64,000 nt of DNA from Pseudomonadota bacterium. Lineage in GTDB: Bacteria; Myxococcota_A; UBA9160; SZUA-336. Shown one piece after another: positions 43,919 to 52,294 of this stretch. Location: positions 59,321 through 123,320 of the forward strand of contig QJZC01000034.1 of assembly GCA_003247575.1 (NCBI GenBank), written 5' to 3'. Every line of letters begins with the position of its first letter. Position 1 is the stretch's first letter. A model generated the notes under the pieces. The model ran no database searches, was not told the DNA's origin, and was given only the letters and a program-made list of their open reading frames with translations. The translations under genes were made by a program, and so were the position numbers.

Positions 43919-45010
43919 ATGTCACAAGAGACAACCGACCGAGCGCTCTTCGATCAGCAGAAGTCAGACGCATTCGGCGAAAAGCTGATGGGTGTGCTCA
44001 ACGGCGCAGCACTGGCCCTCATGACCTCGCTCGGACATCGCACCGGCCTGTTCGACGTGATGGCGACGCTCAAACCGAGCGACAGCCAGACAATCGCCGA
44101 TCAGGCCGGCCTGAACGAGCGCTACGTACGCGAGTGGCTCGGCGCCATGGTGACGGGAGACATCGTCGAGTACGACCCCAACACGGGCTTCTACCATCTG
44201 CCCGCGGAGCATGCGGCTCTCCTCACCCGCCAGGCACGGCCCAACAACATGGCCGCTACCGCGCAGTGGATCCCCTTGCTCGGCTCGGTCGAAGACGAGC
44301 TGCTCGCTTGCTTCGAGCAAGGTGGGGGTGTGCCGTACTCGTCGTATCGGCGCTTCCACGCGGTGATGGCCGAGGAGAGCGACCAGACCGTCGTGTGCGT
44401 GCTGCTCGACCAGATCCTGCCCGCATTTCCCGGCCTCGTTGCGGGTCTCGAGCAAGGGATCGACGTGCTCGACGTCGGCTGCGGCAGCGGGCGAGCGCTC
44501 GCTCTGATGGCGAGTCACTTTCCGAACAGCCGTTTCGTGGGATACGACCTGTCGCCGGAAGCGGTCGAGGCGGCTCGCGCCGGAGCGCGAGAGCGCGGCG
44601 TGTCGAACCTCACGTTCGCAGTCCGGGATCTGGCCACCCTGGATGCCGCTGGGAAGTTCGACCTGGTCACTGCATTCGACGCGATCCACGACCAGGCGCA
44701 ACCCGCCGCAGTGCTCGCCGCCATCGCACGCGCGTTGCGACCGAGCGGGAGCTTTCTGATGCAGGACATCGCGGGCACCAGCCACGTGCATCACGACCGA
44801 GAACACGCGATGAGCCCCTTCCTCTACACCATCTCGTGCATGCACTGCATGAGCGTGTCGCTCTCCAATGAGGGCGCGGGACTCGGAGCCATGTGGGGAA
44901 GCGAGACCGCAGAGCGCATGCTCGGAGAGGCCGGATTCGGACAAGTAGAGCTGCGCTCGCTACCGCACGACATCATGAACCACTACTACCTGGCGCGCCT
45001 CTCGGCTTGA
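43919..45010 (+). CDS. Class I SAM-dependent methyltransferase with winged-helix N-domain
   Basis: A 363-residue enzyme. Residues 25-120 form a winged-helix dimerisation domain (GLFDVMATLKPSDSQTIADQ, YVREWLGAMVTGDIVEY). The SAM fold starts at VLDVGCGSGRALALMA (about residue 183), with acidic FVGYDLSPEAVEAAR and FDAIHDQAQP. The layout matches small-molecule O- or C-methyltransferases and the Rv2258c-like group. Substrate unknown. It is preceded by AGGAGG in the gap after mddA; the pairing hints at a sulfur or small-volatile methylation theme, which is only positional. Confidence 0.85.
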   Translation: MSQETTDRALFDQQKSDAFGEKLMGVLNGAALALMTSLGHRTGLFDVMATLKPSDSQTIADQAGLNERYVREWLGAMVTGDIVEYDPNTGFYHLPAEHAALLTRQARPNNMAATAQWIPLLGSVEDELLACFEQGGGVPYSSYRRFHAVMAEESDQTVVCVLLDQILPAFPGLVAGLEQGIDVLDVGCGSGRALALMASHFPNSRFVGYDLSPEAVEAARAGARERGVSNLTFAVRDLATLDAAGKFDLVTAFDAIHDQAQPAAVLAAIARALRPSGSFLMQDIAGTSHVHHDREHAMSPFLYTISCMHCMSVSLSNEGAGLGAMWGSETAERMLGEAGFGQVELRSLPHDIMNHYYLARLSA

Positions 45011-45172
45011 TCCGACGGCGCTTGATCCGATGCCCACGGGTCCGCGGCCGGCCAAGGTGAGCCACCGCGGATCCTCGAAGACGCTAGACTGCTGACTGGA
45101 TCGCGCTCGGGACCGGTACTCCGTAGAGGAGCGCTGGCCCCGAGCGCATCGCAGTCGCAGGAAGGGCGTCGA

Positions 45173-48100
45173 TTGATCTTCCGATTTGGACCGTTCGAGC
45201 TGGACGACGGCTCGGGAGACCTGCTCCAAGACGGCAAGCCGGTTCGCCTGCAGCCCAAACCCCTGGCCTTGCTGCGCATTCTCGTCGTGGAGCACCATCG
45301 AGTCGTACCCACCGAGGAGCTCCAAGCCGCGCTCTGGCCCGACACCACGGTGACCCCCAGCTCGCTGCCACGCGCAGCCAGCTACGCACGCCGCGCCATC
45401 GGAGATACGCAAAAAGGACGCATGATTCGAAGCTATCCCCGTCGGGGATATCGATTCTGCGCAGACGTCGTCGCACTGGAGCACGCACCGCGGGACGGCG
45501 CCCAAGACGAGGGGCGAGAGCAAACCGGGCTGGAAGCCGAGATCCCCTTCGTCGGACGCGCGGAAGCCTTCGAGGGCCTGATGCGGGGCTTCGGCGAGGC
45601 GGCCCGCGGTCGCGGAGGCTGCGCGATCGTGTCGGGCTCAGCGGGAATCGGCAAGTCTCGCTTGGTGGAGGAGTTCGGACGCGAGGCCGCGCGGCGTGGC
45701 GGCCGCGTCTGTGTCGGTGCGGCGCGCGATCACGAGGGCATGCCGGCCCTCTGGATCTGGGAGCAGATCCTGCGTCAGTTGGCCCGAGACCCCCACCTGG
45801 CCAGCGAGGCCCGCAGCTTTGCCGAGCGTACCAGCGAGCTGAGCGAGCTCTTGCCGGAGCTCGGTGCACCCGAGTTGGACGAGAGCGAAGCCAATGCGAC
45901 CGAAGCGCGGCGGATCGAACAGAGCCGCTTCCGCTTCCTTCACGCATCCACTCGCTTCTTGTCACGCTGCGCACGCGAGCGGCCTCTGGTCCTGCTACTC
46001 GAGGATCTCCAGTGGGCGGGTCCCGCGTCGCTGCGGCTTCTCGAACATCTCTCTGCCGAACTCGAAGCGGAGCCCATTCTGTTCGTGGTGACCCTGCGCG
46101 AGGAGTCACGCGCGCGCGACGCGCGCGTGACTCGCAGCCTGGCCCAGCTTCAGCGTCTCAAGCGCTGTATTTCGATCCCACTGCGTGGCCTCTCCCGCGG
46201 CCAGGTCTCCGAGCTGCTCGAACGGGTTGCCGGCCAGCGCGCGCCCGCGGATCTGACGTCGGAGCTCTACGCACAGACCGAGGGCGTACCTCTCTTTCTG
46301 CGCGAGGCGATCCGGGTCCTGCGACGCCGTAGCGATCTGTCCGATCCACGCCGGATCGCGGAGCTGGGATTCGCACTTCCCGAGCCTGCCCGAGAGCTGA
46401 TCGGCCGCGCCCTGCGCGAGCTCTCCGAATCCAGCTCTCGGCTGGTACGAGCCGCTGCGGTCATCGGACGCGAGTTCGATCTGCGTACCACCGCCTCGGT
46501 GGCACAGCTCACACCTCTCGAAGCATTGGAATGCATCGACGAGGCCTCGAGCGCGGGAGTTCTCGAGGCCGTACACGATGCGGCCGCGCAGTATCGCTTT
46601 GCGCACGCGCTCTACCGCGAGATCGTCTATTCCGAGCTCTCGACCGTAGATCGTGCGCAGCTGCATCTGCGCGCCGTAGAACAGCTCGAGCGCCGCCACG
46701 CGGCCGATCTCGATCGCGTGGTCGCCGAGCTCGCCCATCACCACCTGCAGGCCATCGCAGTCGGGGATCCGGAGCGGACCTACGACTTCGCCATGCGCGC
46801 GGCGCTCCGAGCGGAGAGAAGCTGCGCGTACGAGCAGGTGGCGAATCACTACGAGCAGGCACTGGAAGCCCTGTCTCACTGCGACCCGATCGACCCGGTG
46901 CGTCGCCTCGGAGTGCTGCTGCGGCTCGGGAGTGCGCATCGTCTGGCGGGCGATCGCGCGCAGCGGCGGGCCGTGCTCGCTCGAGCGCTGGACGATGCGC
47001 GCGTGCTGCGACGCAACCGCGACTTCGCGCGCGCGGCGATCGACTTCTGCGACATCGCGGAGTGGTCGCACGATGACCCTGCTGCGCGTATGGCACTCGA
47101 CGAAGCGCTCGACGCGCTGGGAGAGGAACATCCCGTCGAACGCGCACGGCTGCTGACCCGACTCGCGTATCTCGCACAACGCAATCGCGACGAGGCCGAG
47201 CCGTACGCGCGCCAGGGTGTCGAGCTCGCGCGTGGGGGAGGCGACCCAGATTCACTCCAGGATGCCCTCTACGTGCTCGGCTACACCATCGCGGGTCCAC
47301 ACGACCTGGAGGAACGCGACCGCATCGCGGACGAGATGCTCGCGCTTGCCCGACGCAACGGAGCGCACACCCCGTGCGTGATCACCTTGATCGATGCTGC
47401 CAGCGATCGGATCGCGCTCGGCGACCTCAGCGGAGCTCTCGAACGTCGCGACCAGACGAAGCACCTCGTCGGCCCGCACCCCACGCCAGTCATGGTATGG
47501 CACATGCGCGTGTTCGACACGGGCTTGGCCCTCCTCCGTGGAGACTTGGAGCACGCCGAAGAGCTCACCGAGAGCGCATTCCAGGTGGGGCAGCGAATCG
47601 ATCACCCGTTCGCACTCGGCTGCTACATCGCCCACCGCGTCGGGGTTGCCCGCGAACGCGGCGACTTCGAGCGAGCCATCGAATGGATGAGCCAGATTCG
47701 CGGTCCCGATGCACCCCACGTGTGGGTGCGGAGCATGCTGGCGCGCACCCATCTCGCCAACGGCGACCGAGCTGCCGCAGAGGCGATCTGGAATGATCTG
47801 ACCGCTTCGGCCGGAGAGTTCCCCGCTGTGGCGCCCGGCATTCGCTGGACCAACTCGATGGTCGAGCTGGCCCACCTGTGCGCAGATCTTCGGGACCACA
47901 AACACGCCGAGCCTCTGATTCGCGCACTCGCGCCCGTCGAGCACCATCACGGCGTGCTGCCCGTGCCGATCTGCTACGGAGGTCCCGTCGCCCACTGTAC
48001 GGGTCGCCTGCACGCGCTCCTGGGCGAGCGCGACCCTGCCGAACGTGCATTCACCTTGGCCATCGAGCAAGTACGCACGCTCGGGGCACGGCCGGCGGAA

Positions 48101-48274
48101 GCGCGCTTGCTGCTCGACTACGCCGGCCATGTCCGCGCTCGAGATGCGCGCCGAAGCGCAGAGCTCGAGCGAATAGCGCATGCGATCGCAGCCGAGCTCG
48201 GAGCGCGGCTCGGGCCCGCGAGCCCGCCGACCGAAGAATCGACCAGAACGGCGACCAGAGGAGGCCCCGCGTGA
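45173..48274 (+). CDS. Winged-helix regulator fused to STAND-like NTPase and TPR region
   Basis: A 1033-residue regulator. Residues 1-100 form an OmpR/CadC-type winged-helix DNA-binding domain (FGPFELDDGSGDLLQDGKPV, TEELQAALWPDTTV, RSYPRRGYRF). An NTPase follows, with Walker A SGSAGIGKSRLVEEF and Walker B LLLEDLQWAGP, then about 450 residues of TPR-like helices. It probably activates transcription after ligand-driven NTPase switching, as in MalT-like STAND proteins. The start is a TTG with GGAAGG about seven bases before; no ATG fits better. The next gene overlaps its stop by four bases. Confidence 0.85.
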   Translation: MIFRFGPFELDDGSGDLLQDGKPVRLQPKPLALLRILVVEHHRVVPTEELQAALWPDTTVTPSSLPRAASYARRAIGDTQKGRMIRSYPRRGYRFCADVVALEHAPRDGAQDEGREQTGLEAEIPFVGRAEAFEGLMRGFGEAARGRGGCAIVSGSAGIGKSRLVEEFGREAARRGGRVCVGAARDHEGMPALWIWEQILRQLARDPHLASEARSFAERTSELSELLPELGAPELDESEANATEARRIEQSRFRFLHASTRFLSRCARERPLVLLLEDLQWAGPASLRLLEHLSAELEAEPILFVVTLREESRARDARVTRSLAQLQRLKRCISIPLRGLSRGQVSELLERVAGQRAPADLTSELYAQTEGVPLFLREAIRVLRRRSDLSDPRRIAELGFALPEPARELIGRALRELSESSSRLVRAAAVIGREFDLRTTASVAQLTPLEALECIDEASSAGVLEAVHDAAAQYRFAHALYREIVYSELSTVDRAQLHLRAVEQLERRHAADLDRVVAELAHHHLQAIAVGDPERTYDFAMRAALRAERSCAYEQVANHYEQALEALSHCDPIDPVRRLGVLLRLGSAHRLAGDRAQRRAVLARALDDARVLRRNRDFARAAIDFCDIAEWSHDDPAARMALDEALDALGEEHPVERARLLTRLAYLAQRNRDEAEPYARQGVELARGGGDPDSLQDALYVLGYTIAGPHDLEERDRIADEMLALARRNGAHTPCVITLIDAASDRIALGDLSGALERRDQTKHLVGPHPTPVMVWHMRVFDTGLALLRGDLEHAEELTESAFQVGQRIDHPFALGCYIAHRVGVARERGDFERAIEWMSQIRGPDAPHVWVRSMLARTHLANGDRAAAEAIWNDLTASAGEFPAVAPGIRWTNSMVELAHLCADLRDHKHAEPLIRALAPVEHHHGVLPVPICYGGPVAHCTGRLHALLGERDPAERAFTLAIEQVRTLGARPAEARLLLDYAGHVRARDARRSAELERIAHAIAAELGARLGPASPPTEESTRTATRGGPA
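46103..46131. other. Perfect 13-base inverted repeat inside a coding region
   Basis: Arms 46103-46115 (GAGTCACGCGCGC) and 46119-46131 with a three-base loop, inside the NTPase domain of the winged-helix protein. It could fold as a strong mRNA or DNA hairpin; in protein it reads through Arg-rich codons (ESRARDARVT). Confidence 0.6.
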
Positions 48275-48879
48275 AGCGCTTCGAGTTCTGGTTCGAGTTT
48301 GCGAGCACATACTCGTACCCGGCCGCGATGCGCGTCGAACACCTAGTCTCGGGATCCGACATCGAGCTTCTCTGGCGCCCCTTCCTGCTGGGTCCGATCT
48401 TCGGAGCACAGGGTTGGAACGACTCTCCCTTCAACCTGTACCCGGCCAAGGGAAGCTACATGTGGCGCGATCTCGAGCGCATCTGTGTCCGCGAGGGCCT
48501 CCCACTGAGACGCCCGTCGGTGTTTCCACGCAACGGGCTGCACGCTGCGCGCGTTGCTTGCTGGTTCGACACAGAGCCCTGGACCCCGGAGTTCGTGCGT
48601 CAGGTCTACCTGGCCAACTTCGCGCGAGACCTCGACATCTCGCGGGGCGAGGTGCTGGCGGAGCTCGTCCGATCCGCGGGCGGGCCCGCCGCAGCGGTAC
48701 TCGATCGCGCGGGCCAGCCCGATTCCAAACAGAAGCTCCGCAGCCAGACCGAGCGAGCGATCGCACTGGGGATCTTTGGTGCCCCTAGCGTGACAGTCGG
48801 CAGCGAGCTCTTCTGGGGCAACGACCGTCTGGAGGAAGCCTTGGCCTGGGCCCGCCGAGATGCTTCCCAGAGCGACTGA
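48271..48879 (+). CDS. DsbA-family protein, 2-hydroxychromene-2-carboxylate isomerase-like
   Basis: A 202-residue thioredoxin-fold protein of the DsbA/GST-kappa superfamily. It begins FEFWFEFASTYSYPAAMR, where the usual CxxC is replaced by a Ser-Thr-Tyr-Ser motif as in the isomerase branch. The cis-proline loop is FGAPSVTVGSELFWGNDRLEE, which strongly matches that family. Isomerase members act with glutathione in naphthalene or polyaromatic breakdown, but many have unknown substrates. The GTG start overlaps the previous stop (GTGA) and follows GGAGG by six bases, so it is coupled to the regulator gene. Confidence 0.85.
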   Translation: MKRFEFWFEFASTYSYPAAMRVEHLVSGSDIELLWRPFLLGPIFGAQGWNDSPFNLYPAKGSYMWRDLERICVREGLPLRRPSVFPRNGLHAARVACWFDTEPWTPEFVRQVYLANFARDLDISRGEVLAELVRSAGGPAAAVLDRAGQPDSKQKLRSQTERAIALGIFGAPSVTVGSELFWGNDRLEEALAWARRDASQSD

Positions 48880-48924
48880 AGCCGACGCGACGGGGCCTCC
48901 GCCTCTGCCGCGTCGCTGCGGGGA

Positions 48925-49668
48925 TCAGCCGGACCCGCCCGAGCCGAAGACCCGTCGCAACAGCTCCGTCGTACGCGCCACTGGATCTCGACGAATCCGG
49001 GCCTCCTCCTCCGCCAGCACGAAGAAGAGTCCATCCAGAGCCCTTTGTGTAACGTAGTCATTCAGGTCGAGGCGGGGCGAGGGGACCAGCGGCAAGCGCT
49101 CGATCTGATCGATCAAACCTCTGTACAAGGTCACGAGACCGACGTCGCGCATGCCCGCCTCTACGACGGGCTGGAAGCGGCTCGCGAGCGGAACGCGGGT
49201 GCGCGCTTCGAAGTAGTCCGTCGCAGCGCGCTCGCTCCCAGCCAGGATGCCGCGCGCATCGCGGATCGTCATGCTCGTCACCGCGTCAATGAAGATCGGC
49301 GTCGCCTCTGCCGCGGCGCGCTCCGCCGCGCGGTTCATCGACTCCTCGAAGTCGTCCACCAGACTGCCGAGCCCCACCGCGCGCAAGCCGCGCGCACTCT
49401 GCTCGAACGCCGCAGGGAGCGGCACCCGAATCCTCGGATTGCCAAAGAACCCGTCTCGGCGACTGGTCGATTGCACGGTGCGCTGGGTCCCGACGGACAG
49501 CGCTTCTCTCAAGCCGGAGACGATGGTCGCCTCTGACAGCGGCGCGGAGCTCGTAGCCCCCGCCGCACGCAACAGCTCTTCCAGTGGGATGCCCTCCAGT
49601 CCCGCGCACCCGAGCGCGAGTGAGGCCAGCACAGGCACGGTCCGAGATCGCCACTTCGTTCGTCGCAT
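48925..49668 (-). CDS. DUF4197 lipoprotein
   Basis: A 247-residue protein with a signal peptide and lipobox LALGC (about residue 20), so a likely outer-membrane lipoprotein. The mature part matches DUF4197: LREALSVGTQRTVQ near 55, DGFFGNPRIRVPLP, and a C-terminal segment LNDYVTQRALDGLFFVLAEEEARIRRDPVARTT in two stretches, typical of the family. Function unknown. The ATG has GGAGG upstream. It lies 29 bases downstream of a CoA-transferase gene and is probably co-transcribed. Confidence 0.85.
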   Translation of the reverse strand: MRRTKWRSRTVPVLASLALGCAGLEGIPLEELLRAAGATSSAPLSEATIVSGLREALSVGTQRTVQSTSRRDGFFGNPRIRVPLPAAFEQSARGLRAVGLGSLVDDFEESMNRAAERAAAEATPIFIDAVTSMTIRDARGILAGSERAATDYFEARTRVPLASRFQPVVEAGMRDVGLVTLYRGLIDQIERLPLVPSPRLDLNDYVTQRALDGLFFVLAEEEARIRRDPVARTTELLRRVFGSGGSG

Positions 49669-49697
49669 ACTCCCTCCAGGCTCGAAGACGCGAGGCA

Positions 49698-50876
49698 CTA
49701 GAGCAACACCTTCTGGACTCGGAGCTCCGCGATGTCGGCGTCCTCCATTCCGATCTCGCGCAGGACCTCGTCTCCATGCTCGCCGAGCAGGGGCGCGGGC
49801 GCGCGCAAGCTGCTCGGCGTGGCCTCGAACCGCTCTGGTGGCCGCGCCTGTCGATAGCGTCCCGCGTGGGGATGCTCCTCCTCGACCACGAGCTCGTTCG
49901 CGAGGATCTGCGGGTGATCGAGTAGCTCTTCACGCGTCAGGATTGGAGCACACGGCACGCCTGCGGCATCGAGCAGCTCGCAGTTCTCGGCGGTAGTGCG
50001 GTCGGCGAGAGCCTGCGCCATGAGCTCGAGGCGTGCATCCGCGTACTTGACCAGACCTGCAGCGGAGCGGAATCGGGGATCCTTGAGCCAGTCCTCGCGC
50101 TCGAACGCCTCGCAGAACGCGACCCATTCGCGGTGCGCCACGGTGCCGGCGGTCATGAAGCCATCGCGGGTCGCAAAGACGAGATCGCGTACGTCGGGTG
50201 GCCGGGAGTGACCGACGTCGCTCCCCACGAAAGTATGGCGCGCCATTCCCTCGGGCCACATGAATGCGACGACCGCGTCGAGCATGGAGAGACGCACGTG
50301 CTGGCCCACGCCGCTGCGCTCTCGCGCGAGCAGCGCCGCAGTGATCGCCTGCGCGGCCGTAACCGCCGTGAGCTTGTCGGGCACGATCAAGCGCAGCATC
50401 CTCGGACGCCCCCGACTTCCCCCCTGGATCGAAGCCAGGCCCGAGAGCGCCTGAATCACCGGGTCGTAGACGCGCTTGCCTGCGTACGGTCCCGTCTCGC
50501 CGAAGCCGCTGATCGAGACGTACACGAGCCGCGGGTTGATCGCACGCAGGACTTCGGAGCCGATCCCCATCCTCTCCGCAGTTCCCGGACGGAAGTTCTG
50601 CACGAACACGTCTGCACCCGAGACGAGTTGCTTCAAGACCTCGACTCCGCGTGGATTCCCCAGATCGAGCGCGATCGAGCGCTTGTTGCGATTGGTCGTG
50701 ACGAAGACCGGGGCGAGCCCACGACCCGCGCCACCCAGAGCGCGCGTCAGATCCCCTCGGTGCGGCTCGACCTTCACCACATCTGCACCCTGGTCCGCCA
50801 GAATTCGGGTCGCCACGGGTCCAGAGATCATCTGGCTGAGATCGATGATGCGATATCCATCCAGCGGTCCGGGCAT
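49698..50876 (-). CDS. Class III (CaiB/BaiF-type) CoA-transferase
   Basis: A 392-residue enzyme. Hallmarks: GYRIIDLSQMISGPVATRIL, the LADQGADVVKVE segment, NRNKRSIALDLGNPRG and FVQNFRPGTAERMG. Members move CoA between carboxylic acids such as carnitine, formate, bile acids or aromatic acids; the substrate cannot be told here. The ATG (MPGPLDGYRI) is preceded by GGAGGGGG; a 23-residue longer frame is not needed. Divergent from the acyltransferase gene at 51080 with about 200 bases between starts. Confidence 0.9.
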   Translation of the reverse strand: MPGPLDGYRIIDLSQMISGPVATRILADQGADVVKVEPHRGDLTRALGGAGRGLAPVFVTTNRNKRSIALDLGNPRGVEVLKQLVSGADVFVQNFRPGTAERMGIGSEVLRAINPRLVYVSISGFGETGPYAGKRVYDPVIQALSGLASIQGGSRGRPRMLRLIVPDKLTAVTAAQAITAALLARERSGVGQHVRLSMLDAVVAFMWPEGMARHTFVGSDVGHSRPPDVRDLVFATRDGFMTAGTVAHREWVAFCEAFEREDWLKDPRFRSAAGLVKYADARLELMAQALADRTTAENCELLDAAGVPCAPILTREELLDHPQILANELVVEEEHPHAGRYRQARPPERFEATPSSLRAPAPLLGEHGDEVLREIGMEDADIAELRVQKVLL

Positions 50877-51079
50877 GCCCCCTCCAGCGTCCCCCCTCCA
50901 GTATCCAATCGGGCCTCGCGTGTGGGGCCTCGCGTGAGCCGTCATGATACGCTTACGAGCGAACGAGCGGCTGTGCAGATCGAACGACTGCGCGCCTCGA
51001 GGCTACTCTCATCGCCAGCGCGAGCCAGAACTCATCCCCATCCGCAACGATCCCGGCATCGAAGCCCGTCCGCGGGGCG

Positions 51080-52294
51080 GTGGGCCGTCTCGCCAAGCTA
51101 CGCAGCGCCTGGGACGAGCGGCTCTACGACTCGCGAGAGTTCCTGGGGGCCGCGCGCCACGTGCGCGCCAGCTCGTTCGAGTTTCGAGGCAGTGAGCGTT
51201 ACACCGGGGAGCCTCTCGGGGTGCGCTACTTCGGCTCCGGACAGAGCCTGGACTACCTGCTCGACAAGCTCTACGCACAGCCTGCGCACCGTGAGCCTGG
51301 CCCACGGCGCCTCTGCCTCGGCGCGAGCCGGTTCCTGCGCGAACCCTCGGATTCGATGGACCTGACCTTGGTGGAGCTGCCGTGGCCCTACTACCGCCTC
51401 GTCTCAGGGTCCGGCTTCCTGCGCGTACCTGGCTACATCGTTCAAAAGCTTCCCCTCGCCGATACGTGGGACCAGGTCAAGGCGAGCTTCCGCAAGAACA
51501 CCAGGACCACCGACCTGCGCAAAGTGCGTCGTTTCGAGCTCGACTATCGATTGACCTCGGAGCCGCGTGCGATCGAGCACTTCTATCGGGAGATGTACGA
51601 GCCCTACGCGCAGCAGCGCTTCGGCGAGCTCGCGCTGGTAGACCCTCTGGACGAACTCTGCTACTTCGGGTCGCACGGCTGGCTGCTCGAGGTGCTGCAC
51701 CGAGGCACCTGCGTCGGCGGCGTGATCCTGTACGCGTTCAACGGCTCGATGCACTTCTTGTGGATCGGTCTACCGAGCGACCTCGACCCACCCCTGTTCG
51801 ATGCCGCATTCAGCGGCATCTACTACTTCTCGATCCTGCATGCCTATCGCGAAGGTTGCCGCGAGATCGACCTGAGCTACACGCGGCCGCTACTGACGAA
51901 CGGAATCTACAACTACAAGCGCAAGTGGGGCGCCCACGTGTGCGACGACTGGAAACTCGGCGAGATCTGGCTGCGCCCCTCGAATCTCGACACTGCCGTC
52001 CGAAGCGCGCTGTCGCGAAACCCCTGGATCATTCGTCGGGGCGGTCGGCTGATCGGCAAGCTGTTGGTCGACGATGCGGCAGCGCAGTCGATCGAGCGCG
52101 TGCGAGAGCTCGCGCTCCGGTACGATTCACCCGGAATGGCATCACTCGAGCTCTGTTCCGTGGCGGGCTTCCCTGCACACGTTCGCGAAGCCTTCCCGAA
52201 GGTAGAGTTCCGCGAGCTCGGCGATACCCCGGAAGCGGCCACGGAATTCTGTCGAGACGAGTGTCCTGCGCTCAATCGACCAGCAGCCCCATGA
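51080..52294 (+). CDS. GNAT/FemAB-like acyltransferase (BioF2-type)
   Basis: A 404-residue protein with the tandem-GNAT pattern of BioF2/CelD or FemAB-like enzymes: FRKNTRTTDLRKVRRFELDY, HFYREMYEPYAQQRFGELAL and IDLSYTRPLLTNGIYNYKRKWG, where the Tyr-x-Lys-x-x-x-G ending is the common substrate-binding signature. It probably adds an acyl or aminoacyl group to a cell-surface sugar or lipid. The start is GTG with a weak G-rich ribosome site. It overlaps the convergent ABC gene by 23 bases, and faces a cluster of envelope-type genes. Confidence 0.72.
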   Translation: MGRLAKLRSAWDERLYDSREFLGAARHVRASSFEFRGSERYTGEPLGVRYFGSGQSLDYLLDKLYAQPAHREPGPRRLCLGASRFLREPSDSMDLTLVELPWPYYRLVSGSGFLRVPGYIVQKLPLADTWDQVKASFRKNTRTTDLRKVRRFELDYRLTSEPRAIEHFYREMYEPYAQQRFGELALVDPLDELCYFGSHGWLLEVLHRGTCVGGVILYAFNGSMHFLWIGLPSDLDPPLFDAAFSGIYYFSILHAYREGCREIDLSYTRPLLTNGIYNYKRKWGAHVCDDWKLGEIWLRPSNLDTAVRSALSRNPWIIRRGGRLIGKLLVDDAAAQSIERVRELALRYDSPGMASLELCSVAGFPAHVREAFPKVEFRELGDTPEAATEFCRDECPALNRPAAP

